Positions 17,350-24,479 of a DNA stretch of 64,000 bases are shown in pieces; the first letter of the stretch is position 1; every line of letters begins with the position of its first letter. The position numbers and the translations under genes were made by a program. The DNA is from Nocardioides agariphilus (GTDB lineage Bacteria; Actinomycetota; Actinomycetes; Propionibacteriales; Nocardioidaceae): the NCBI RefSeq assembly GCF_015352445.1, contig NZ_JADKPO010000017.1:39731-103730 (forward strand). Reading direction: 5' to 3'. The notes below the pieces were generated by a model that did no database searches, was not told where the DNA came from, and saw only the letters and a program-made list of their open reading frames with translations.

Positions 17350-18240
17350 GTGCTGGTCGCCGCGGTTCTCGCCGAGCTGGGTGGGCTCGCGACCCGTGCC
17401 GTCCTGATCGAGGCGACGTCGAGACGCGAGGTCGACGGCGCCTTGCGACGTGGTGAGGTGGTGGCGCTGTCCCGCGGCCGCTATGCGCTGCCACGGGTGA
17501 GGACTGCGGCGGCGACGGCTCACGCGCTGAGGGGAGTGCTCAGCCACACCAGCGCAGCGCTCCATCACGGCTGGGAGGTCAAGCTCGTGCCGGATCGCCC
17601 CCACGTCACCGTGCCTCGCAACAGGCGGGTGAGTTCCCGCGACCGTGCCGTGGCGGACATCCACTACGCAGTCATAGCGCCCGAGGACATCAGCGACGGC
17701 GTCGCGACCGGTGTCGAGCTGACGCTGCTGCAGTGCCTTCGCACGCTCCCCGACGACGAAGCTCTCGCTGTCGCGGACTCAGCCCTTCGTCACGGCGTGC
17801 CTCCTGCGACGTTGCGCCGGGTCGCCATGTCCGTGCGCGGGGCCGGGAGTGAGAAGGTGCGCCGGATCGCCGCGATGGCTCGAGGAGAGGCGGCCAACCC
17901 GTTCGAGTCCTGCCTCCGGCTCATCGCATCGACGGTTCCTGGGCTCTGCGTCCGGCCCCAGGTCCGACTCGCAGGCACGAGCATGAGGCCTGACCTGGTC
18001 GACGTGGATCTGGCACTCGTGCTCGAGGCCGACTCCTTCGGGTGGCACGGAGACCGGGTAGCCCTGCGTCGCGACGCCCAGCGTTACAACGCGATGGTCG
18101 TCAACGGTTGGCTCGTGCTCCGATTTGCCTGGGAGGACGTGATGTTCGCCCCCGACTACGTGCGCGGTGTGCTGATGCGCATCGTCGGTCTCGTAGCCAA
18201 ACGGGCAGAACCCTGCTGCTCCCATGAGTGCTCCGCCTGA
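17350..18240 (+). CDS. AbiEi-antitoxin-like/DUF559-like protein
   Basis: Protein of 296 aa (GTG start) with two parts. The N-terminal half resembles the winged-helix AbiEi-type domain (ALRRGEVVALSRGRYALP, GVLSHTSAALHHGWEV). The C-terminal half resembles the Vsr-like PD-(D/E)xK fold of DUF559, with RPDLVDVDLALVLEADSFGWHG, a conserved RDAQRYNAMVVNGW and FAWEDV. Such proteins are frequent as lone genes in actinobacteria and their function is unsettled; they are often annotated as type IV antitoxin-like without a partner. No AbiEii toxin lies next to it. It follows tRNA-Asp, a common site for accessory genes. A distant relative lies at 32978-34039. Confidence 0.75.
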   Translation: MLVAAVLAELGGLATRAVLIEATSRREVDGALRRGEVVALSRGRYALPRVRTAAATAHALRGVLSHTSAALHHGWEVKLVPDRPHVTVPRNRRVSSRDRAVADIHYAVIAPEDISDGVATGVELTLLQCLRTLPDDEALAVADSALRHGVPPATLRRVAMSVRGAGSEKVRRIAAMARGEAANPFESCLRLIASTVPGLCVRPQVRLAGTSMRPDLVDVDLALVLEADSFGWHGDRVALRRDAQRYNAMVVNGWLVLRFAWEDVMFAPDYVRGVLMRIVGLVAKRAEPCCSHECSA

Positions 18241-18306
18241 GAGTCGTGGGCCCCGTGACTTCTGCCTGTTTGAATACGAACGGCGTCCCTCGGCAGGATG
18301 TCTCGT

Positions 18307-18657
18307 ATGCCGGTAGAGCTGGGGCGTGAGGAGTTCGACGAGCTGGTCGGGGAGGCGCTCGACGAGATCCCCGCGGAGATCGCGACCCTGATCCACAACG
18401 TCGTGGTGCTGGTCGAGGACGATGCGCCGCCCGATGACCCGACTCTGCTGGGGCTCTACGACGGCGTGGCCCTGCCCGACCGGATCGCCAACCACACAGG
18501 GCTACCGGACCGGATCTTCATCTTCCGCAAGCCGCTGCTCGAGATGTGCGAGGACCTCGACGACCTCGCCGAGGAGGTCCGCATCACAGTGGTCCACGAG
18601 GTGGCGCACCACTTCGGCATCGACGACGACCGGTTGCACGCCCTCGGCTACGCCTGA
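18307..18657 (+). CDS. Zincin-like metallopeptidase family protein
   Basis: Small acidic protein (116 aa) with the zinc-binding helix HEVAHHFGIDD near its C-terminus (HExxHxxGxxD-like). The N-terminus GREEFDELVGEALDEIP is typical of this widespread actinobacterial family, whose substrate is unknown. ATG 18307 has GCAGG about 9 nt upstream; an ATG at 18298 is in frame but sits directly against that motif. The 3' end overlaps the convergent crcB gene by 10 nt. Confidence 0.82.
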   Translation: MPVELGREEFDELVGEALDEIPAEIATLIHNVVVLVEDDAPPDDPTLLGLYDGVALPDRIANHTGLPDRIFIFRKPLLEMCEDLDDLAEEVRITVVHEVAHHFGIDDDRLHALGYA

Positions 18658-18986
18658 CCCAGGGCGAACCCACACGCGCACGCGGCCAAGGAGGCCACGA
18701 TCGTGGCGCCGCCGTAGGCCGCCCCGATCGCGAGGCCGCGACGCGCCTGGTCGCGGGTCTGCACGGCGAACGCCGAGTAGGTCGTCAGGCCTCCACACAG
18801 GCCCGTGCCCAGCAGGGCCAGAGCATGGGCGGAGACGCCGGCACCGAACAGGACTCCGAGCACGAACGAGCCGGCCACGTTGACCAGCAGGGTTCCCCAC
18901 GGAGTACGGCGGTCGAGGTAGTGCGCCGCCAGGAACCGCGACGTCGCGCCGACCGCAGCGCCCAGGGCGACGAGCAGGGGAGTCAC
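18648..18986 (-). CDS. crcB: Fluoride channel CrcB/FluC subunit
   Basis: Small four-helix membrane protein (112 aa) exporting fluoride. Family blocks GTLLVNVAGSFVLG and GLCGGLTTYSAFA are present, the latter lining the pore. It starts with GTG 18986, overlapping the stop of the second crcB gene, with GGAGG upstream. Two adjacent non-identical crcB genes usually make a heterodimer of inverted topology, in contrast to the homodimer of single-gene species. Confidence 0.93.
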   Translation of the reverse strand: MTPLLVALGAAVGATSRFLAAHYLDRRTPWGTLLVNVAGSFVLGVLFGAGVSAHALALLGTGLCGGLTTYSAFAVQTRDQARRGLAIGAAYGGATIVASLAACACGFALGQA

Positions 18987-19399
18987 TCGTTGCCCTCCTC
19001 GGCCTCGAACTCAGCTCGCGCGGCCAGTGTCGAGAGGTGGCCGGCCAGCGTCACCGCGGCCAGGCAGGCAGCGAAGGTGCCGAGCAGGTAGGCCGCCGCC
19101 AGTCCTGTCCGCCCGTCGGCGAGCAGCGTGCGGCCCTGCTCGGTGTAGGTCGACAAGGTCGTAAAGCCGCCCAGCAGCCCGGGCCCGAGGCCGGCCACGA
19201 GGGCGGGGCGGCGGCGTACGGCGGACAGGGCGGGCAGCAGCGCCAGGACCAGCGACCCGGTGAGGTTGATCGCGAACGTGGTCCAGGGGAAGTCGGCCCC
19301 GTCGGGCACCAGGTCGCCGATCCACCAGCGCAAGGTCCCACCGACGGCACCGCCGAGGACGACGGCCAGCAGTACGTCACGGCCTGGGCGAGTGGGCAA
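18983..19399 (-). CDS. crcB: Fluoride channel CrcB/FluC subunit (partner)
   Basis: Second CrcB paralogue (138 aa) with TTFAINLTGSLVLALL and GLLGGFTTLSTYTEQ motifs and an acidic C-terminal tail (EFEAEEGNE) absent in its partner. The apparent start is TTG 19399, 3 nt after the stop of the anti-sigma-like gene, with a poor ribosome site, so translation is likely coupled. No fluoride riboswitch is visible in the short gap. Expression may therefore depend on the upstream SigF/SigB-type promoter. Confidence 0.9.
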   Translation of the reverse strand: MPTRPGRDVLLAVVLGGAVGGTLRWWIGDLVPDGADFPWTTFAINLTGSLVLALLPALSAVRRRPALVAGLGPGLLGGFTTLSTYTEQGRTLLADGRTGLAAAYLLGTFAACLAAVTLAGHLSTLAARAEFEAEEGNE

Positions 19400-19402
19400 G
19401 GG

Positions 19403-20341
19403 CTACGAGACGCTCTGGTGCCGAGTCACAGCCGGCCGCCTTCTCCACGGCAACGGGTCCGCCCCGTGGGTCTGACGCACGAACTCCCCGAACATCCAGG
19501 TCTGGAAGGCGACCTGGTCGGAGCTGCGTGCCAGCGTCAGCAGGCGCTCTTGCCGGCAGAAGGCATCGGCCAGCTCGAGCAGCTCGATGAACCGCTGGAA
19601 GTCATCGCCCGCGGCACGCGGCACGGTGATGGTCAGGTCGAGGTCGTCGTCGCCGTCGAGCAGGGCCGAGGCGAGTCGCTCGTCGCGAAGCCCACGCCAG
19701 AACGTCGCGTCGAGCTCGCCGAAGAAGCTGGACAGGGAGGCTGCCAGGGGATAGCTGGCCTCGTGACCCAACGCCAGCAGCCGCAGCTCGCGCCGCAGCT
19801 CGCGCAGGTGCTGCCGGTTGGCCTTCATCTCCGGCAGCGGCAGGCCGACGAGCGTGACGTCGACGGGATCCTCGACCTGGGGCGGGTCCTCGCGCTGGAT
19901 CGGTTGGAGCTCGGTGATGATGCCCTGGACGCCGCGGCCGTCGGCCAGTTCCACCTGCGGCACGAACCAGACGATCTTGCCGTCCTCCTCGATCTCGGCG
20001 CCCCAGGCGCTGGAGACCCGGGCGACGATCGACAGGCCGCGGCCGAAGGTCAGCAGCACGTCGTCGTCGGGCTCCCCGTCGAGGTCGGGCAGGTCGGGCG
20101 GCTGGCGTGACCCGTCGCGCACCTCGATGCGCGGGTGCTCGCGAGTGCCCCTGAGCTGGACGCTGACCGGCTGCTGGGCGTGGAGCAGGGCGTTGGTGAT
20201 CACCTCGGAGACGCTGATGCAGGCCGACTCGATCAGCTCGGGACGGTTGATCTCGGTCAGCACCTGGGTAGCCCACCGCCGGGCGTCAGAGACGCCTCGT
20301 GGCCCAGGCGTCAGTGCCTGAGCAGGGCGGTTGAGCGGCAT
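19403..20341 (-). CDS. RsbW-like anti-sigma regulatory factor (GHKL ATP-binding)
   Basis: Cytosolic protein (312 aa). The N-terminal 140 residues form a HATPase_c_2 domain with the N-box (VSEVITNALLHA), G1 box (EVRDGSRQPP) and G2 box (GRGLSIVARVSSAWG) seen in SpoIIAB/RsbW kinases. The remaining 170 residues are an uncharacterised helical domain that may sense or bind a partner. ATG 20341 has GGAG at good spacing; a TTG start 11 codons upstream is less likely. A GTTT-N16-GGGTAT promoter lies about 46 nt upstream, implying autoregulation through a SigF/SigB-type sigma factor. No sigma factor gene is adjacent, so the partner is elsewhere. Confidence 0.85.
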   Translation of the reverse strand: MPLNRPAQALTPGPRGVSDARRWATQVLTEINRPELIESACISVSEVITNALLHAQQPVSVQLRGTREHPRIEVRDGSRQPPDLPDLDGEPDDDVLLTFGRGLSIVARVSSAWGAEIEEDGKIVWFVPQVELADGRGVQGIITELQPIQREDPPQVEDPVDVTLVGLPLPEMKANRQHLRELRRELRLLALGHEASYPLAASLSSFFGELDATFWRGLRDERLASALLDGDDDLDLTITVPRAAGDDFQRFIELLELADAFCRQERLLTLARSSDQVAFQTWMFGEFVRQTHGADPLPWRRRPAVTRHQSVS

Positions 20342-20659
20342 GTCGGTCTCCAGGGCAGGGAGGGGGAACGCCAATCGCTGGCTCTCATACCCCGTGGAAG
20401 ACCCAATGAAACGCGATCCCTGATGACCTTTGTATCGGTCGAACGGTCATTTCCGGGTGATTTCCACCCGCCACGCCGAGGCGGCCCTCGATCGGAGGAT
20501 GCGCGTGCTACGCGATCGCCGCCTGTGTTTGTTCCCCCGTGAGAGGTGAGAACCCGGACATGGACGCCGGTTGGGTGCCCTGGCCGGGGTGGAGGAAGAT
20601 CGGGGTGGAGGCAGCGCGATCGCGTCAGGGTCGCCGGGCTCCGCGATCGAGGAGAGGGC
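20342..20659. other. Divergent intergenic region
   Basis: This 318-bp gap separates the RsbW-like gene from ndh. Besides the SigF-type promoter near its left end I see no gene. The right end gives the ndh ribosome site (GGAGAGG). TGACC and GGTCA half-sites occur around 20433-20456 but are too weakly arranged to call an operator. Confidence 0.5.
20387..20412 (-). promoter_or_regulatory. SigF/SigB-type promoter
   Basis: On the minus strand GTTT (20412-20409) is followed after 16 nt by GGGTAT (20392-20387). This matches the general-stress promoter form GTTT-N15-17-GGGTAT known for mycobacterial SigF and close to Bacillus SigB promoters. It precedes the RsbW-like gene and could also drive the two crcB genes. 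Confidence 0.7.
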
Positions 20660-22135
20660 ATGACCAGTTCCCACCAGGGCCGTCACCGGGTCGTCGTCAT
20701 CGGGTCAGGGTTCGGTGGCCTGTTCGGCGCCAAGGCACTCAAGCGCGCCGACGTCGACATCACCTTGATCGCCCGCACCAGCCACCACCTGTTCCAGCCG
20801 CTGCTCTACCAGGTGGCCACCGGCATCTTGTCCCAAGGCGAGATCGCCCCCTCGACCCGCGAGATCCTCGCCGGTCAGGACAACGTGAAGGTGCTGTTGG
20901 GCGAGGTCACCGAGATCGACCTCGAGGCCCGCACGGTCACCTCGGACGTGCTCGGCCGCCGACTGGTCACGCCGTACGACTCGCTGCTCGTGGCTGCCGG
21001 AGCCGCTCAGTCGTACTTCGGCAACGACCACTTCGCCGAGGACGCCCCCGGCATGAAGAGCATCGACGACGCCCTCGAGCTGCGGGGCCGCATCTTCGGT
21101 GCCTTCGAGATGGCCGAGCTCGCCGCGAGCCAGGGCGAGGACGTCGACCACCTCCTGACGTTCGTCGTGGTCGGAGCCGGTCCCACGGGAGTGGAGATGG
21201 CCGGCCAGATCGCCGAGCTGTCCCATCGCACCCTCAAGCGCGACTTCCGCGCGATCAACAGCCGCCAGGCCCGGGTCATCCTGCTCGACGCCGCGCCCCA
21301 GGTGCTGCCGCCGTTCGGCAAGAAGCTCGGGGAGCGCACCCGACGGGACCTCGAGAAGCTCGGCGTCGAGGTGATCTTGGGCGGCATGGTCACCGACCTC
21401 GACGAGCGTGGCATCGACGTGGCGTACAAGGACGGGCGATCCGAGCGCATCCCCGCGGCCACCAAGATCTGGGCTGCCGGCGTGCAGGCCAGCTCGCTGG
21501 GCCAGCAGCTGGCCGCCCAGTCCGGAGCCCCCCTCGACCGCGCCGGCCGGATCAGCGTCAACCCCGACCTCACGCTGCCGGGCCATCCCGAGGTGTTCGT
21601 GGTCGGCGACATGATCGCCCTCGACAACCTTCCGGGCGTGGCCCAGGTGGCGATCCAGGGAGCCAAGTACGCCGCCAAGTCGATCCGGCGCCGGGTGGAG
21701 GGCAAGCCTCCGCAGCCCCCGTTCAAGTACTTCGACAAGGGCTCGATGGCGACCATCAGCAGGTTCAAGGCGGTCGCGTTGATCGGCAGGGTCCGGCTGA
21801 CCGGGTTCGTGGCCTGGCTCGCGTGGCTCGGTCTGCACCTGATCTACATCACCGGCTTCAAGAGCCAGGTCACCGCGCTGATGCACTGGTCGGTCTCGTT
21901 CGTGGGCCGCGGCAGGTCCGAGCGCACCACCACCGAGCAGCAGATCTACGCCCGAGCGGCGCTCCAGCGGCTCCGTGGAGGCGCCGCCGACCTGGTGTCG
22001 ACACCGGGTGCCTACGACCGGGCCCAGGAGATCCTCGAGGTCACCCGCCGTGCCGAGCTGGAGGCGCGTGCCCTCGAGGAGGCGCGGCTCACCGACTCCG
22101 GTGAGCGCGGCCAGAGCCTCGAGCAGAAGGTGTGA
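20660..22135 (+). CDS. ndh: Type II NADH:quinone oxidoreductase
   Basis: Membrane-associated, non-proton-pumping NADH dehydrogenase (491 aa). It has an N-terminal FAD Rossmann motif (VVIGSGFGGLFGAK), the NADH-binding motif VVVGAGPTGVEMAG, the conserved VFVVGDM near residue 315, and a C-terminal hydrophobic hairpin (GFVAWLAWLGLHLIYITGF) that binds membrane and quinone. ATG 20660 has GGAGAGG upstream; an upstream in-frame ATG gives an Arg-rich, atypical extension. It could also reoxidise NADH produced by BetB and folate oxidation. The C-terminal 60 residues are charged and helical. Confidence 0.93.
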   Translation: MTSSHQGRHRVVVIGSGFGGLFGAKALKRADVDITLIARTSHHLFQPLLYQVATGILSQGEIAPSTREILAGQDNVKVLLGEVTEIDLEARTVTSDVLGRRLVTPYDSLLVAAGAAQSYFGNDHFAEDAPGMKSIDDALELRGRIFGAFEMAELAASQGEDVDHLLTFVVVGAGPTGVEMAGQIAELSHRTLKRDFRAINSRQARVILLDAAPQVLPPFGKKLGERTRRDLEKLGVEVILGGMVTDLDERGIDVAYKDGRSERIPAATKIWAAGVQASSLGQQLAAQSGAPLDRAGRISVNPDLTLPGHPEVFVVGDMIALDNLPGVAQVAIQGAKYAAKSIRRRVEGKPPQPPFKYFDKGSMATISRFKAVALIGRVRLTGFVAWLAWLGLHLIYITGFKSQVTALMHWSVSFVGRGRSERTTTEQQIYARAALQRLRGGAADLVSTPGAYDRAQEILEVTRRAELEARALEEARLTDSGERGQSLEQKV

Positions 22136-22156
22136 GGCGCCCCGCTCGGGTCGGTC

Positions 22157-22621
22157 TCAGGCGACGTGGTGGTAGGCCTCGAGCAGCCGGGTGAAGGCGC
22201 GCGGGTCGACCATGGTCCGATCGATGACGAACGGTGAGTTGGCGGGGCGCTCGATCATCACCCGCCACTTGTTGCTGCGCGGGCGTCCCTCGGTGCGGAT
22301 CTTGGTGTAGTGGCTGGTCAGGTCGAACCGCTCGGTGCGGCCGGCCCGCTGGACCTCCAGGATGCCGCCGTGCACGTGGATGTGCGTCACCGGCGACGCA
22401 GCCCATGCGGCCCACAAGATGATGGTGAGCGCACCGATCGTCGCGGCGGTTCCGTAGTCGACCGTGGTGCGTTCCTCAAAGGCGCGCCAGGAGAAGTACA
22501 CGGTGGCCACGATGCCGGCCAGGGTGAGCATGCCGATGACGCGCCGGCCGGTGGCGCGCGGCTTGAACTCCACGGAGTACACGGACTCGTCGACCATCCG
22601 ACGACCCGTCACGGGGTTCAC
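22157..22621 (-). CDS. Small membrane protein, unknown function
   Basis: Predicted 154-aa protein from GTG 22621, chosen for GAGGAG 6 nt upstream. Two hydrophobic segments near residues 28-46 and 58-78 are followed by a cytosolic domain of about 75 residues (RTERFDLTSHYTKI ... FVIDRTMVDPRAFTRLLEAY), a composition seen in actinobacterial PH-like membrane proteins. A longer frame running back through the tandem repeat to 22858 is not credible as coding. It is convergent with ndh. Function not recognised. Confidence 0.72.
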   Translation of the reverse strand: MNPVTGRRMVDESVYSVEFKPRATGRRVIGMLTLAGIVATVYFSWRAFEERTTVDYGTAATIGALTIILWAAWAASPVTHIHVHGGILEVQRAGRTERFDLTSHYTKIRTEGRPRSNKWRVMIERPANSPFVIDRTMVDPRAFTRLLEAYHHVA

Positions 22622-22737
22622 CCCGGACTCCTCGTTCCTCACGGAAAGCAAAATATCCCCATCTGGTGCCCGTGACAGGCGAACGGCCAAGCTGGTCCGT
22701 ACCGCTTGGCGGTGGAGTTGTCGTGCGGAACGGTCGG

Positions 22738-22833
22738 TAGGCCCAGTGGTAGGCCCAGTGGTAGGCCCAGTGGTAGGCCCAGTGGTAGGCCCAGTGGTAG
22801 GCCCAGTGGTAGGCCCAGTGGTAGGCCCAGTGG
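22738..22833. repeat. Eight tandem 12-bp copies of the tRNA-Lys 3' end
   Basis: TAGGCCCAGTGG is repeated exactly eight times, and a ninth TAGGCCC is the 3' acceptor strand of tRNA-Lys. On the tRNA strand the unit reads CCACTGGGCCTA, so each copy repeats the acceptor end plus CCA. The array abuts the tRNA gene. It probably arose by replication slippage, or by repeated use of the tRNA end as a recombination site. Confidence 0.95.
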
Positions 22834-22906
22834 TAGGCCCCGTGGGACTCGAACCCACAACCTAAGGATTAAAAGTCCTCAGCTCTGCCAATTGAGCTAG
22901 GGGCCC
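22831..22906 (-). tRNA. tRNA-Lys(TTT)
   Basis: Cloverleaf on the minus strand: acceptor GGGCCCC with GGGGCCT (first pair G-T), D-arm GCTC/GAGC, anticodon loop CTTTTAA with anticodon TTT at 22873-22871, T-arm GTGGG-TTCGAGT-CCCAC, discriminator A and encoded CCA at 22833-22831. Its 3' end is continuous with the 12-bp tandem repeat. Confidence 0.96.
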
Positions 22907-23154
22907 GCGTCGGGTGCGCGCCCGAGTGTCTCACTCCGGGGATGTGCCGGTGGTTGTCAGGGGGCCTCGCGTTGGTAATGTGTGCCCCGCATCAGGTGCA
23001 AGTTCCAGCAGGTCAAACGCCCGCGGAGTTTGTGATCCGACGGCGTTTCGACCATCGCGAGATCCACTCACGCCAGTCGAGGCGGCGTTTCACCGCACCT
23101 GGTGCGGGCCGTCGAGGTGACGGCTCACGCCCCGACAAAGGAGTAACGAGCGCA
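22907..23154 (+). promoter_or_regulatory. Long cspA upstream/leader region
   Basis: Gene-free 248 bp between tRNA-Lys and the cold-shock gene. Long structured 5' leaders are usual for cspA-type genes. AAGGAG (23138-23143) is the ribosome site, 11 nt before the ATG. I cannot place the promoter confidently. Confidence 0.4.
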
Positions 23155-23358
23155 ATGGCTCAGGGCACCGTGAAGTGGTTCAACGCCGAGAAGGGTTTCG
23201 GCTTCATCGCGCAGGAGGACGGCGGCGACGACGTCTTCGTGCACTACTCGGCGATCCAGTCCCAGGGCTACAAGTCCCTGGACGAGAACCAGAAGGTCGA
23301 GTTCGACGTCACCCAGGGACCCAAGGGTCCCCAGGCCGAGAACGTCCGCCCGCTCTGA
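23155..23358 (+). CDS. cspA: Cold-shock protein
   Basis: Single cold-shock domain (67 aa), an OB-fold RNA chaperone binding single-stranded nucleic acid. RNP1 (KGFGFI) and RNP2 (VFVHY) are intact, with the N-terminal [11 protein letters not shown]. Length is the family norm. The gene stands alone between a long leader and a strong hairpin terminator, so it is monocistronic. Confidence 0.97.
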   Translation: MAQGTVKWFNAEKGFGFIAQEDGGDDVFVHYSAIQSQGYKSLDENQKVEFDVTQGPKGPQAENVRPL

Positions 23359-23380
23359 CGGACGGATCACCAGCGACTTC

Positions 23381-23413
23381 CACGAGGCCCCGCCCACTGG
23401 GCGGGGCCTCGTG
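23381..23413 (+). terminator. Hairpin terminator of cspA
   Basis: A perfect 15-bp stem, CACGAGGCCCCGCCC (23381-23395) with GGGCGGGGCCTCGTG (23399-23413), around a 3-nt loop, starting 22 nt after the cspA stop. No T-run follows, as is common in high-GC actinobacteria. Confidence 0.88.
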
Positions 23414-23512
23414 CCGTCTGACGGACCTCGAGGGGTGTACCGGGTTCGCCTCGTCTATACCGGCTGGTCGACTAACGTTTGATCCGTCGGTCAACCGACC
23501 ACCTGTGGTTTA

Positions 23513-23570
23513 GGTTCCTACCCTGGGGGAACCATGCTTCGGGGGTAGGGCTGGCAGCGACTGCTGCCAG
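23513..23570 (+). other. Two small hairpins before a short gene
   Basis: GGTTCC/GGAACC (23513-23518/23528-23533) and CTGGCAGC/GCTGCCAG (23551-23558/23563-23570, 4-nt loop) lie in the leader of the 52-codon gene at 23593. A further TCGGT-CA-ACCGA palindrome sits just upstream near 23487-23498. They may be transcript structures or regulator sites; function is unknown. Confidence 0.5.
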
Positions 23571-23592
23571 GGAAGCTGAGGGGAGTTGAGGC

Positions 23593-23751
23593 GTGCACGA
23601 CCAGTTCGACGTCACGCTGGAGGATCAGGACCTGCTCCGCGAGGTGGAGTTGACGACCAACCTGATCATCGCCGCGAGCGAGACCGACGAACACCTGACG
23701 GCCGAGGAGATCGACGCCATCTTGGGTGTCGCCCGACCGTCTGCCGGCTGA
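23593..23751 (+). CDS. Short acidic conserved-looking protein (52 aa)
   Basis: GTG-started frame with upstream AGGGGAG, ending at TGA 23749-23751. The peptide is acidic and helical (LEDQDLLREVELTTNLIIAA, then HLTAEEIDAILGV) and resembles a short actinobacterial hypothetical family recalled from Streptomyces. Codon use is normal for the genome (GC third positions). It lies before csoR but ends 57 nt upstream of it and has its own leader hairpins. No function known. Confidence 0.72.
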   Translation: MHDQFDVTLEDQDLLREVELTTNLIIAASETDEHLTAEEIDAILGVARPSAG

Positions 23752-23780
23752 CGCCTCCGGCTCGTCGACACATCGGCGCA

Positions 23781-23798
23781 TATACCCTTGGGGGGTAC
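23781..23798 (+). promoter_or_regulatory. CsoR operator
   Basis: TATACCCTTGGGGGGTAC, a TACCC...GGGGTA pseudo-palindrome with a central G-tract, lies 10-27 nt before the csoR ATG. It matches the usual CsoR box form (TACCCN(4-5)GGGTA-like), so the operon is probably derepressed by Cu(I). Confidence 0.72.
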
Positions 23799-23807
23799 CA
23801 TGGGAGC

Positions 23808-24098
23808 ATGGCCCACGAGCACGGCTACATCAGCCGCAAGGACGACTACCTGACGCGCCTGCGGCGCATCGAGGGACAGGCGCGCGGCCTGCAGCGGATG
23901 GTCGACGAGGAGAAGTACTGCATCGACATCCTCACCCAGGTGGCTGCGATGACCAAGGCTCTGCATGCCGTCTCGATCGGCCTGCTGGAGGACCACCTGA
24001 ACCACTGCGTCGTCGATGCCGCCCGCGCAGGAGACGACGAGGCCCGCGAGAAGGTCGCCGAGGCCACCGAGGCGATCGCCAGGCTGGTGCGCTCATGA
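23808..24098 (+). CDS. csoR: Copper-sensing repressor CsoR
   Basis: All-helical DUF156-family repressor (96 aa) that releases DNA on binding Cu(I). The Cys-His-Cys ligand set is visible: Cys in EKYCIDIL, His and Cys in LLEDHLNHCV, as in M. tuberculosis CsoR. The N-terminal RLRRIEGQARGLQRMV helix is diagnostic. ATG 23808 gives the conserved N-terminus; ATG 23799 (three codons longer) is possible. Its stop overlaps copZ (ATGA), and a CsoR box lies upstream, so it should control csoR-copZ-copA. Confidence 0.95.
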   Translation: MAHEHGYISRKDDYLTRLRRIEGQARGLQRMVDEEKYCIDILTQVAAMTKALHAVSIGLLEDHLNHCVVDAARAGDDEAREKVAEATEAIARLVRS

Positions 24099-24304
24099 CG
24101 ACCGTCACGACCACCCTCACCGTCACCGGCATGACCTGCGGCCACTGCGTCGCCTCGGTCACCGAGGAGATCAGCGAGATCACCGGGGTCCGGGAGGTCG
24201 AGGTGGTCCTCGAGACCGGCCAGGTGACCATCACCAGCGAGGCCCCGCTCGACCCTGCCGACCTCGCGTCGGCCGTGGCCGAGGCCGGGTACGCCGTAGG
24301 GTGA
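24095..24304 (+). CDS. copZ: Copper chaperone (heavy-metal-associated domain)
   Basis: Single HMA ferredoxin-like domain (69 aa) with the Cu(I)-binding GMTCGHC motif near residues 12-18. It would deliver copper to the ATPase CopA. Translationally coupled to csoR by a 4-nt overlap. Length and the C-terminal AVAEAGYAVG are typical for CopZ. Confidence 0.95.
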   Translation: MTTVTTTLTVTGMTCGHCVASVTEEISEITGVREVEVVLETGQVTITSEAPLDPADLASAVAEAGYAVG

Positions 24305-24314
24305 GTCCCAGGAC

Positions 24315-24479
24315 ATGTACGGGGAGCGCGACGTGCGGGCCGTGGACAAGGCGCTCGCTTTCGTGTGCGCGGTGACCGCGGTGTTCGCGCTGTCCTTCGC
24401 GGCGGGGCGGATCGTCGGCCCGGTGGACCCCGATGTCACCCCCTCCTCGCCGACGCAGGAGCACGATGGTGGCCACTGA
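24315..24479 (+). CDS. Small single-pass membrane protein in the copper operon (54 aa)
   Basis: ATG 24315 to TGA 24477-24479. One transmembrane helix (about residues 12-33, [19 protein letters not shown]) is followed by a Pro/Ser tail ending in His residues (QEHDGGH). Its 3' end overlaps the copA start by 14 nt, and it lies 10 nt after copZ, so it belongs to the operon. The His-rich tail could bind metal (inference). I know no named family. Confidence 0.68.
   Translation: MYGERDVRAVDKALAFVCAVTAVFALSFAAGRIVGPVDPDVTPSSPTQEHDGGH

Noticed and set aside
19400-19402. Fluoride riboswitch before crcB
   Set aside because: The gap to the upstream gene is only 3 nt, leaving no room for one.
22622-22690. 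Another copy of the 56-bp inverted repeat (CACGGAAAGCA segment)
   Set aside because: Similarity is confined to a few bases and has no consistent alignment.
22622-22858. N-terminal extension with Gly-Pro-Thr-Thr repeats for the membrane protein at 22157
   Set aside because: It would translate the tRNA-derived tandem repeat and part of tRNA-Lys. GTG 22621 with GAGGAG is the sensible start.
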